From: Perkinsus olseni
Lineage: Eukaryota; Perkinsozoa; Perkinsida
Direction: 5' to 3'
Assembly (NCBI GenBank): GCA_013115125.1
Contig: JABANN010000525.1
Coordinates: 1 to 23,109 of the forward strand
Length of the DNA stretch: 23,109 bases
Shown: positions 1-11,700 of the stretch, in pieces
How the letters are laid out: each line of letters opens with the position of its first letter
Position numbering within the stretch: the first letter of the stretch is position 1
Program-made: the position numbers and the translations under genes
Notes under the pieces: generated by a model
Database searches by the model: none
Told to the model about the DNA's origin: nothing
Seen by the model: only the letters and a program-made list of their open reading frames with translations

Positions 1-1141
1 GCTCAGAAGCTTTAGTCCAGCCAATAGGCGAGGAAGTAGGAGGTGGAGATGCAAGAGGGGATGAGGCTGCTGTTGACGGTGACTGTCTTGAGAGAAGCAT
101 CTTGGCTCGCAAGCCCAACACAAGTTCACATTCTGACCCAAGATGGACCTCAGCTAGAGGAGGCAGGGACCCTAACTGTTCTAGGCCTGGGGCATTCACA
201 GCTTGAAGGACCTGTAGGACGTTGGATAGGCTTAGTTGAATAATACTAGCGGAATTACTTGAAAGAGGCCTTGGATAGCACTCCGGACCTTATTCAACTC
301 AGTGACAGCTCTCAAGACCCCATCAGTGAGGAGTCTATGATGATTTGTATACGGCGCTGAACCAACAGGCCTCTTCTGGTACTCAGCGGGTATCTGATGA
401 CGCATCTCTGTAGCATACTCACACGATGCTACTAAAGTCCAGTTACCTGCTTGTCATGCTGTTTGAGTAGCTTCCTCATACCAGCTACGTTTATGTCGAT
501 ATAGGCTAGAAGTTTATTGGCTCCTTCCGTGACAGTTTCTAATTCACGTGCTAAGTCCATCCCCAGGGCCAATGACCCCGACAGAATCATAGTCAATTGA
601 GAGTAGGCAGCGCACTGTACCAAATACCCGCTAAGTAAGCCGCCAAGTTGAGACATGACAACACATACCTGAGAGATCATCCACGTCAGCAGCAGGTTTT
701 CGAAATCCTCTGCACTAAAACTACCTGAGTTAATGTAGAAAGCAGCGCCCCATTGGGTGGTTGATTTTCCTGGTCGAGTAAGCCGGCCTGTTGAGCTCTA
801 ACCACTAGAGCCGCAACACTACGGGCTAGACTCTCCTGCTTGGTACCAATATATGTGAGCATAGCATCTATATCCGCATCCAGGGTAGCAAAGAAATGAC
901 CATCCATGATACGGATGGTCTGACATGGTTGAAATTCATCAAAGGGAGACCTCTTGGTACTGACGAGACTGACCTCCTTGCTTGAAGCAGCCTCTTGAGT
1001 TAACTTATCATCCATATCATCCAGGGCACGTATCTCACGCACTTGCCGGCTGAGAATCTCCTTCAAATGCTTATGTGAGATAAACGGCGCATCTTCTGTA
1101 TCATCTTGGAGAGCTAGGGCGAGTTTACGACCAAACCTCAT
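1..1141 (-). CDS. SPX-domain protein, N-terminal part (runs off the left edge)
   Basis: SPX domains bind inositol pyrophosphates and report phosphate status. They sit at the N-terminus of phosphate transporters, XPR1/EXS exporters, VTC polyphosphate polymerase subunits and other proteins. The chosen ATG at 1141 opens with MRFGRKL, matching the conserved SPX start (M-K/R-F-G-K-x-L), followed by an ISHKHLKEIL segment like the YxxYKxLKK helix. A DGHFFATLDADIDAMLTYI block corresponds to the FFxxLexELxKVxxFY helix. INVAGMRKLLKQHDKQ matches the signature NxxGFRKxLKKHDK helix. Inferred exons: 1141-725, 668-447, 405-259, 211-1; introns are 56, 41 and 47 nt and phases agree. About 332 residues are visible. 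After the SPX core I see IPAEYQKRP and a Ser/Pro-rich stretch, with no recognisable catalytic or membrane domain before the edge, so the subfamily cannot be named. The acceptor at 406 (ACAGAG) is chosen because it keeps the frame open. Confidence 0.78.
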
Positions 1142-1210
1142 AGGGACATCAGGGTCCAACTGGTGGAGAGTCGCACCCCAGTAAGACGGCCTAGCCCAAA
1201 CCAAAGCTCC
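1142..1210 (-). other. Very short dynein/SPX intergenic gap
   Basis: Only 69 nt separate the dynein TAA (1213-1211) from the SPX ATG (1141). The SPX frame stays open upstream as far as that same TAA, so both genes lie in one frame with a single stop between them. There is no room for an ordinary promoter plus polyadenylation region. Possible acceptor-like AG sites lie in the gap. They could serve trans-splicing of a downstream message (known in dinoflagellates and perkinsids) or cis-splicing into the SPX exon; the sequence alone cannot decide. Confidence 0.6.
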
Positions 1211-2737
1211 TTATCTTGACGAAACTTCATGGATTGATGGTGCTGGCAATGACAGTGAATTAGGTTCGGGAACAAGAAATAACCGCATAGCCATAATGGT
1301 GTGAGTGGCGTCCTTAATGAGGACTCCTTATGATCGAAGTTGCAACCACTCAGTGAGGCATCTACTAGCTCTCCGAGCCCTCAGGAAGTTCTCAACCTCA
1401 GGCTGCAGCCCCACCCATCGAGGGGTGGGTTTACCCGCGAATAGCGTGTCGATCAGGGCAACGAAGTCCTCACGTTTGCGAGCATCCGGTAGATGAAGCA
1501 GAGCCTGAGAAGCAGCAAGGGTTCGAAATGATCTGTCGGCGGACTTATATGTAATGTATGGCCAGTAACTTACCCCATCTTTATCTACAGGCTCGGAGTT
1601 AGGGTTGAGAAGGAAATTCTTATGGAAAGCCTCCGGTGAGAAAAGATATTCCACGATAGAGGTCAGCGCCTTACGATCTGCATGATTATCCAATCGACCT
1701 CCGTACCTTAGATCCGAGAGACGAGTAACACTAACTTCATGGCCTGCGTATTACACAACATCGATGAGGGTCGTTCTTATAGCGTCCCAAGGTATCTTAG
1801 CTGGATCGATGTTAATAAGCTCTCGTCTAGTGGTACTATCTGTTGATGATGAAGATGCCTCCACTGCCTCATCCAACCACCTACCAACAGCATAGGTGTT
1901 GCGACTACGATGATTTGTTAATATCATTACTTATCAGTCAATTCTACCGCACAAGAGAGATCAGCTTCTGAGAAATCAAACTCCTTGGTCCAACCCACAG
2001 GGGCGTACCTGTAGTCGGTCTACTGCAGATAGATGGGTCGTACAGAAAACTGCAAAGAATGCAGTTTAGTCGAGCCTGCTTACCGGACTCTCTCCAATAC
2101 AATGGCATGCAGCCATGCCAGAAGAAAGTGTAGACGATTCCGCTCCACTGGCCCCCTCTTGACTCGTTCTGGTACCAGAACCTGCGGATATTGGAGATAC
2201 ATACCAGCGAATCCGCTACCATTAATATACCTCAGCATAGCTCCTCATAAGCGACGACCTAACACCAGTAGGTGCTTCTAACATCAATATTCGACCAGAC
2301 TTCATCAGAGTCTCCGGCAGGGCTTGCCCAGTACATGCTCCAACATCGATTGTGATGAAGAGTTTGAATTGATTGTGAGTTTGTGTGGGAATTTTCCTAT
2401 CCATCGTGCGGAAGTAGGCCAAGCAAAGATGCATATTGGTGAGTAAAGCCCAGCGGCCCTGAAGAAGGATGACAGCGAAGAGCTCACATGCTTAGGCATC
2501 GATGCTGCAGACATAGCACCTGTTGCTTCGAGGCCACTGCTACTGCTCTGTCCGCCAAGGAGTATCCTTCTGGAGATCCCATGGCCACTGTCTCCAACTG
2601 AATACCTAGTCTCTCAGCAAGATCCACGATACGCAGGGATGGATCGAATCCGGAAGTACAGGCCAGTATATAAAGGGTGGTGTTGGGCTGAGGGGAGAGT
2701 CCGAGTATGGAACAGAGAGGAGAAGGAGGAAGCCTAC
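1211..2737 (-). other. Dynein AAA6, ending early
   Basis: Exons 2687-2520, 2458-2231, 2181-2084, 2008-1931, 1880-1755, 1706-1366 and 1326-1211. [65 protein letters not shown] then [30 protein letters not shown] and [14 protein letters not shown] all match AAA6 in order. After [12 protein letters not shown] the frame either stops at 1330-1328 or, with a 39-nt intron (1365-1327), continues [17 protein letters not shown] to TAA at 1213-1211. I prefer the second because it follows the family pattern RVLLTxQ-x-MxxKML. Both lack the AAA6 small subdomain and the C-terminal domain. Confidence 0.8.
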
Positions 2738-5700
2738 CATTAATGACTCGGACATGATGGAGTCTTGTAAAGATGGGGTGTTGAATGATGATGTGAGAGG
2801 CGGATCCAAAGCTAGCGTTACATCTGCATAGCGTTCCAAATAACCCTCCACCAGGTCAGGCCGCATCCATCTCGATATAATGACATTCTCCAAGCTGGCT
2901 AATACCCGGTCCTTAGACTGTTGCCACCCGTCCTGCGGTATGCTATTCGTAGTGTCAGCAGCAGTAGAAGATAGGAACGCCGTCCATCCCTGTGGATCAT
3001 TCTCAATGCTCGATTCGAGGGAAGCAGCAAACGACGAGGCACCAGCGAATGCCGCAGCGGACAGAAGCCGAGCGATGACATTCTTCTGGTCGTGGTCGGA
3101 ATTAATAGACTTTGTACATTCCGGTGGAGATAAGGGCTTTTCATCGTTCTCTTCCATGGACATAGAGAGCAGCTGCATATATCCAGATGGCGGGGGAGTT
3201 GACGAGGACATACTACTGCCTATCTCAGCAACGCGTAGTAAAAATATGAGACGGTCAGCAGCTAGTAGCCCAGACCCAACATAGTCGTATACCAACCTCA
3301 CCAAGCGCTGCCAGATAACCCGCAGGCGGGAGGTGGGAGCACCGGTAATGGACTGCGAGGATGATTGTTGTTGTTCCTGTAGCACTACCACGTTGTACAA
3401 CTCCAAGTAGCGAACCAGACCAAACTGATAGAGATTGCTCAATGCACTGAGGCTCTGGACGACGAAGAAGAGATTAGCAGCCGATGTTGACAGAGGGATA
3501 TATGCTGATGAGACAGCATCAATCTCGCGCAAGTTGACGTCGGCTTTACTGGCCTCTTCTGCTACCTAATAACGATCAAGGCAGCAATAGAATGGCGATG
3601 GTATAAATGCCGTAATTACCTCAGCTGCTTCACATTTGAGTGTCTCAAGTGTGGATACGATAGCCTCGTCTTCTAGTATACTGCCAGTCACGTTAGATAG
3701 TGCGTGAAGAAGGCCATCCTCCAGCTCACGTATCCGTACCTCGAGTGTCACTACTGACCTAGGATAGTCACAAGAACGTAAAAGGACTACTCTGAACTCC
3801 CCTTGCAGTTTGAGCGCCTTCACGCGCTTCTCTTCAACATCCGGCCTCTCACTCTTGAGCAGAGCATGCAGACATTGTGCTTGGAGTGACTCCTTGGTGA
3901 CGTTGAAGTTGACCATAGTAACTCTAGATGCCACGTCAGGAGTGAAGGTGAGCGCAGCATCCCTAGTAGTCATAAACCTGGAAATAATAAAGGGGGTATC
4001 GGGCCGATACTATCGGCTAAGGGCTAGTAGGGCTAAGAAAAGAAGCAGTACATCGAGAAGTTAGGAGAGTAGTCGACGTCCAGGTCGCCAACCGTTATGA
4101 GAGTACGACCTCCCTTCTTGTATATCTCTCGATTGAGGACCTGCTCAAAAGAAGCACACGAGATGTAGCACTATCGTCAGACAACTCCTCCGTCCATCCC
4201 TCTACCGTGTTGATGATTGGGTCCACCTTCTGCACATCGGTGACAAGTAAGGCAGTGCCAAAGCGTAGAGCAGCTTCCAGATGCTTGGTGAAGGCTGGGT
4301 CACTGAACGAGGTGACTTTCAGTTTACCCTGGGACCTTGAGGAAGAGAGTGTATGCTGATTGTGTAGGAATGTAACGGCTTGTCCAGATGGGTCCACTAT
4401 CATTGGATAGCGTATATACCTGGGAAACGGTGATCGTCACCACAGCCAGAATGGTCGTAGTGATGATGAGCATGATGGTGCCTACTTATCAATGATAATA
4501 GCATTCTGTATCGATAGATCATCATTTGGCAACTGGTTTGCAATCCAAGCTAATCGTTGGCCGGGTTTGGATAGATACTCAATGAGGGACAGGCTGCTGT
4601 TTATCTGACATTCGTCAGGCGGGATACCCTGACAGTTTTCCTGACAACCTCCACACCTTTGGCCCATTGTCGGTCGAGTCAAATATACGATACCACTCCT
4701 TATGCAGCTGTTCACGATAGGCATGTTCGCAAAAGCCACTGTATGTGCAGAAAGCGGCGCCCAACACTGTATCCCCGATGATTGTACCTGGGAATAGTTA
4801 TAGCAATGGTGATCGGATCCCTGAGAGGCAATGCCACTCCACCCGATTGAGTTCTGTAAGTCTCCTTCTGCATTTCCCAACGATCCTTCTCGGATGCTAG
4901 AGATGCCAAGAGATCAGAAGATCTACAACAATTGCCGGGGCTCCGCGGAGCTGCTTTCGAGCTGCTGTTGCCATAGCAGCTGCATCACCTCTTGCACATA
5001 GCAGATACCTCCTCCATCTCAACACGTATACTCTGCCCTTCACTTATAAGTTGGGCATACTCATCCTTGTACTGTTCTATCTCCCTCTCCAGCTTCTCCA
5101 AGAGCTCACTATTAGCTCGTAGCTTCTCGCTGCTCACCTACACGCGAACACTACATCATCCACATCAGCACATATTACGACACACCTTCTGTTGCGCCTC
5201 AAGCTCTGCCACCTCGGCCCTCAGAGGACCGATACTCTGCAACATCTTACCGTAGCTGATCTGACTCTTCACCCATTGAGCCAGGGGACCAGCAGCCCTC
5301 GACGCGCGCTCGATGCGTTCCATGTCCCAGGCCGAGGATTTCAAATATCTGTTAGAGAATTAGCAGCACCTCCTCCCAGCATAGACTGATAGAGTAGTAG
5401 TACCCCTCCACGCGCTCCCTCGCGGCAACGCTCAATGCATCAGTATTGAACTGTAGTACTGTGACCATAAGCTGTGGGTCTTTCAGCTCCTTCCGAATGT
5501 GATCCCAAGTTAGTTCCACTCCTGGACCATAGTTCCTAATAGACGAGGAATGGATCAATCCAGTCCAGAGAAGAATGACGTGTCACCTTATTAAGCATAC
5601 TACGGCCTCGAGCGTGATCTTAACAGGCGCGGGAGGATTCGGCAGAGACCTCATTTCGTCGACTTGCTTCCGCTGTATTGCCTGCACCAACTGCCTCGCA

Positions 5701-8700
5701 TGATTGAGTGCTGGCTCGACCTCAGCCAGTTCTCTTGCCACCTCTTCTTGACGAGAGGCGGCCTACAGCGTGACAGGCTGCCATCGGACGTTCAATTTGA
5801 TAGCATCATTGCCGCCTACAAGCTGATGGTCCTCACTCAGCTTCTCCCTCAGCGACTGACTCTCCCTCTTCCTCTGCTCTGCCTCGCTTTGCCCCTTGAC
5901 CATTTGAGCCATCTTAGCTTCAGCAAGCTTATTCTTCTCGGCTAATAGTTCCGTTTTGCTCGACAACTGGGTCTAAAATCGAGCGAAGTCCTTATAGCGT
6001 CAGTGGCACTACCATTCCAGCGTACTTTCATCTCTGCCACCTGCTGCCCTGTCTGATGTAATTTCTCAAGACCGAGGTTCAAATGCCGCTGCTGCTCTGC
6101 CCACTCAGCCCGTTTGGTGCTGTAGAGCGCCTCGAAGTGCCTCAAAAAGTCCATGTAGTCCCTCGGTGTGACGTAGGCGAATCGCTTGTTGAGGGCCCGA
6201 AGCGAATCATGGAGTTTAACCACACTCTCATGAATGCATACCATACTGGTGGCTACCGATATGGCCTGTAAAGCGGAGTGACGTCGAGGTCGTTGATGGT
6301 ATAGCCAGCTGGTGGCGACTACTCTTTCTTCTATGTCCATAGTCGCTCTAGGCTTATGCTTCCCAGCATCATCAGACACGAAACAGTTATCGGGGAGGTC
6401 CAAGCGGGTAAGAGAATCGTGAGCGATCTGAAGAATGCCCAGCGTCCAAATTGCAGGTATGAGCCGCCTCACCTGTAGCAGGGCGTCAGTAGGCCAATCC
6501 CCGACCCAGTTGACCACGCATCGGTTGAAGAGGGCTGGGGATGTCGCTTTACGATTATGAAAGTCGGGGTTAGCTGGATTCATAGTGAAGACTATGTGTA
6601 GATTCCGCTGAACCTGAGGAGGAGAGGAATATTACTATTCAACTCCCGAAGCGGCGGCAGCTGCAGGGCAGCAGACTGCACAGAGTCGAGCCCCCTAAGA
6701 CCTGTTTGGTAAAGTTGGCGAAGAGCTCGTTAGCGTCAGCTGTATTGGCGGCCTCGCTGATGGTACGACAATCTTGAATCAAAATCTGGTACTCATCCCC
6801 TTCGAACAAGCCTGGAACCTAAGGGGTCCCACGTGTAGGTGGGTAATGAAGCCGTGATTGCTGCTTACCTCTCCACCTGCTAGCAAGGCGTTCATCCTCT
6901 CAAGGAATGCTGGGCCGAGCACGTTAGACTCATCAAAGACGAAGCAAATTTTCTCTTCCTTCACTCCAGCACGCTTCATGACATGGCGCAAGTCGGCCTC
7001 GAAGGAGTGGAGATCATATGACTTCCCGACCTGGAAATGGCCCATCTCTCCGAGGACATAGGCTGCTAGAGTAACTTCTACTTTCAGCTGATAGACAGAT
7101 AGACCATTCATCCAGCTGACGAACTTGGACAGCACTGTTTTACCGACCCCACTAGCCCCGACGAGAAGCATGTGACCTACTAGAAACAGTCCCAGAGGCT
7201 TCATAACCCGGTTCCTAGCGAACTGGGGTTCTCACCTAGAGGTTGTCTCAAGACCCGATCGATCCGGGTCATGTGGTCTAGCATGGTATCGAAGACCGAT
7301 AGCTTGACAGATAGAGACTCTTCGTAGAACTCCTCCAACTTAGCTCCGACGAAGACTCTCAAACGCTCGATGCCGATCTGAGCAGAAGTGACCAATGCGA
7401 GCAGGTGACTGAGAGAAACCAACACGTGTGGGAACCGCGGCAGAAGCAGTAGCAGTGGGAATGCTGTCTTACCTCAGTATAGTATTTACTGCCGTAATGG
7501 GAGAACATGAGTGGCCTTCTAAGCTCTCTGTCAGTTGCTCCAAAACACTCTTTAGCAGCATCATCAATGATGCCATCAGCGCTCCCACGCTCCTCACTTG
7601 TTGTTAATCGGTCACGGAAGACCCGCATGGCCTCATGAACGAAGAGTCGTATAAGTTCCACGCGGGACATGCAGTCGTACTCTCCCATAGCCTCATACAA
7701 GGCGATCTTCCATCGAGTAAGCTCTCGTGGTGAGTAGAAGTAGTGTGGCTGGCCAGACCCCACCACAGTGAATGTCTGTCCTATCTTGGTGTATACAGAT
7801 ACCATTGCCCTGGTAAGCATGTCAGCATACTCTTGGAGCTGTGGTTGTAGCCTGAGCATGGCCCTAGCGAAGGTACCGTAAATTTGCAGCAGGGACTGGG
7901 TCGAAGGATAGTCCATGAAGAGGACGGGCACATGGCGTAGGAATCTATCGCTCATAGCATGGCGTCCAGCATCACTAGAAGGGTTGCATGCACCAACAAA
8001 CAGGATACGTTCCACTTCGACCCACGATCTATCACTCGGACGGTAGAAGCCTTGGGCCTCGATGATCTGCCTTATAAACATAATAACCCGCTGGGTGCCG
8101 TAGTCATCGGGTACGGGCAAGTTGATCTCATCACAGAACACCACCAGCCACTTGTCGGATGTACCGGCAGTCCCTCCCGAAGGCCGCAGCCTCCATCCAG
8201 TAGATGTTTGACAACACTCACAGTACATCATCAACGTTCGCATGAGGAGCTCCTGAGTGGACTCGCTAGAGAAGTTCAAGGAGACTACGTCGAGTGTATC
8301 ACCCAAAGCTCGTAGCGCTGAGAGTAGAGTCATGGACTTGCCCGAGCCAGGTGGACCACAGAGGATGAAGTGCCTCCTTGATGCGATCCAAGCGTTGATG
8401 CACTGACTATGCCTTTCAGTGTCGATCGTAGGTATAACAAGGTCAGCGTCCAGAACTTGGGAGGCATCGAGATCAACACTTCGGACCTTGTTAGTCCATG
8501 GCGCCCACTCACCATCCATTACTCGGACTTCGTAGTCCAGCAAGCACGACGATGAAGTCGAGTTTACGGGTACAGGCACGCCACAGGCCTCTGCCTCTGA
8601 TGCGACAAATCGTGCGAACTGTTCTCTATCAGAGAGAGGCAGGGAAGAGCCGAATCCCCAGCATACCGAGAGTATCAGCGCCTTATCAAGGTACTTCTCC

Positions 8701-11700
8701 CTTATTGATGCATTACGACAGGAGGTGATAGCCTGATCCACGTAATGACTGAGCAGGCTGAACATCGCGTTGATGCCTCTTGTAGAAGTAAAGGGCATTA
8801 TATGAGTAGTAGCAGGCAGTTCCTTGACGTAGCTTAGAGATCGGCATACCAGGCCACCAGGGTGGAAAAAGCGGAGAAGAGTATCAACACATCCCTCACG
8901 CGAGTCTCCTTGGGAGTCTCCTAGTCTTCCACCCGCTGGCAAGAACGGCAGCATTCGCGCACTGCTGAGACCCTTGAGCTCCCTCAAACAGATCATCTCA
9001 TCGGTGACAGTCTCCGGACTGAACCAAATCATACCGCACCTAGACACCGTAGCCATTGTAGCATACTTCAGAGAATCGACCTAAGCAGCAGCAGTAGTTG
9101 TACTATTGCGCGAGGCTGCAGTGTCACCTCGAATAATATCCGAACACTGGGAGGGAGCAGCAGGCGCTCACCACTCGGTAAGGTGAGCATCTTGTTATCA
9201 TCCAGTACCGAGTTAAGATTCTCGGCCCAGTTAGGGTCGACATCACCATCGAAAACAATCCAATAGTGTCGTAGTAGCGTTATAGCGGAATTAGGGTGCT
9301 CTTGTTGCATCTTCCCCTCCTGCACATGTTCCCTGTTGGAGTTATCGTGGGAGGGAGGTGGCATGGCAGCGCTATTTTGGACAATGATCTTTCGGAGTAT
9401 GTCAGTGAACACACCATCAGTCCATTCTCGTGTAGTAGGATCCAATCGACCATAGAGATCATCCTTCATCATCGCCTTAGGCTCTAATACATACAGTTTC
9501 GTCACTATTCGCTCATGCCGCTGTAGCGCCTCTGATAGCACGGCAGTCACCGCTGACCTGAGGCATCGAGAGAGTCATTACTGAAAATTGAGAGCGAGGG
9601 TATATCCTACTTGCCGCTGCCCACAGGCCCAAATAGAATGATACCATGATTGAGCTTCTGCAACTGGTATAGCTGCAGGCACTTGTCAATAAAGGGATCG
9701 GCAGGATCCAACCCCCTTTCCTGGCACACGTCTACGATGTGTAATCTCAGACTGGCCTCATCGAAGGCCACGGCCTGAACCGAAGAACAGTGGGATCGAT
9801 GAGAACGATCACTCGAGCAGCGCTGCACCGCTTACCTGAGTCTCCGGGAATACCTCCCCCACTAGCTTGGACATCTTCGTAACATCTTCCCCCACTAGCT
9901 TTGGCACTACAGCGTTGGCAACGGCTTTCAGTATCATCGTGTCCTCGGTCACTTCTACTCTATCCACGAGCTGCTCTTCCTTCTCCGGAAGCCCTGCATT
10001 GTTTGCTTGCTGTAGCGTAGACGAATAGCGCATCAAGCTGCCGGCACTAGCCAAGACGCTCTTGAGAGCCCTCAAGCCAAAGTCATAGTGAGGTTGCTTT
10101 GACAGTTCAGCTAAGCATCTATCGAAGAGAGCGACCACCCTTGATGATAGGACCTCGGCCTGCTTGAAACCCTGTGAGAAGAGCAGCACTTGAGCTATGA
10201 GGATCTTGTCTGGGACTATCATAGCCACCTGCCTGAACAGCTGCTTGAGGTTATCGGGGAACTTAGACCTGCCTGCGTACCCTGGATTAGTAGTAACAAA
10301 GATGCCCACATTAGGAGACAGTGATACCGGTCTGTCGAGGATGGCAATCTCGTCTCTTCGATGCCTCAGCCCCGATTGGATGGTGAAGATCTGTTGACTA
10401 ACTGCCGATAATATGCGTTCCTCCAGACGGTTAAACTCGTCGAAACAGCCCCACGCTCCAACTTGACATAAACCAACAAAGATGCGTCCCATAGCAGCGA
10501 AGTCGAAGCTCTCATCACAACAGAAGACCATCACCAAACGTCCTAGTTGGGCACCAAGGGACTTCACAGTTTCAGTTTTACCAGTACCAGCAGGACCAAA
10601 CGGATTACCACCAAGTCTCATGTCCAGAGTCTGTGTTAGTGCCATATAACAGCGATCGGTTAAAGGAGTCTGGACTAACTTATCACATACTCCTAGATAC
10701 TCAAAGCCATACTCAAAGACTGCGTTACAGATCTCGACATCAAGCCTCATCTCGTTGGGATACCATCGATGCTTGAGTATTCGGAGCCATTCAAAGTGTT
10801 GAGAGCTAGTGATGCCCTCATTGTCGAGGTGACGGCTCATTTCTCTCTGGTGGATGACCTCGCTGATCAACTGCTCATATTTCCGCCGCAAGAGGGGATC
10901 TCCTTGTACAGCCCCGCCCGCTGCCGAGAGTGCCTCCAGTTCGGCCTTGCAGTCCTCGGCAACAGCTGCACTGCCACCATCTATACCAAGAGCTGCTGAT
11001 TGTGCGTTGCACCATCGAGCCTGAGACGCTAGAAGAGCCACTTGAGCCGGGAACCGTTCAGCCAAGTCTATAATCGTTAGGCTAGGTTCCATAGCCTTCG
11101 TAAGTAACTCTGGTAGACGTTTACGCATAGCAGTCTCGATAGAAGTCAGAATGTAGTGTATACCACGACGACGTCCCTGCCCCTCCGGCTGATCAGCAAC
11201 CCCAGTCCCATCAATTGATACGTCTATTGGTATCTTGTGGTTATCCCCGAGTTCTACAATCTCCGACTCCTTACTCCGGAAAGCCGTTATCCAAACAATG
11301 TTGGCATCATGCTCATCTGTGCATGTCTCCAAACCGGATATCCCGGCAAACATCTTATTTACGTGCTGTGTGATGATAGCCAAATCTTGCGAGTTGCCGA
11401 TCATCTCCAGGAGATCTTCATCACCAACGAAGTAGAACCTCGGGAACTGAGCCCTCTGCATCTCGAGATAGTCTCCCAATGCCTTCTGTATCCTAGTCAG
11501 CGTTCTACCTAATCTTTCGAGTGTCTTCATAGTGTTATTACTATACTCGGTAGTCATAATGTCCAGTATGCTGACCTTAGTATCAAACACCTTCTTCATA
11601 ATAGATACGTATTCTGCGTCTACTGAGCCGAAGCGCGAGGACTCGGTTGGTAGTAAAGTACGAATGTCCTCCGAGTGGCAGAAGATACCCTCAAGATAGA

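Noticed and set aside
1-1141. Reading this stretch as the dynein C-terminal domain
   Set aside because: It follows dynein directly, but the residues do not align with any dynein end. They match the SPX pattern in order (MRFGRKL, FFATLDADI, GMRKLLKQHDK).
2880-3284. 134-codon plus-strand open frame
   Set aside because: It is antisense to a conserved dynein exon (3565-2738), with no independent evidence.
7959-8315. 118-codon plus-strand open frame
   Set aside because: It is antisense to the AAA3 core, whose Walker B and sensor motifs are strongly conserved; it is a shadow frame.
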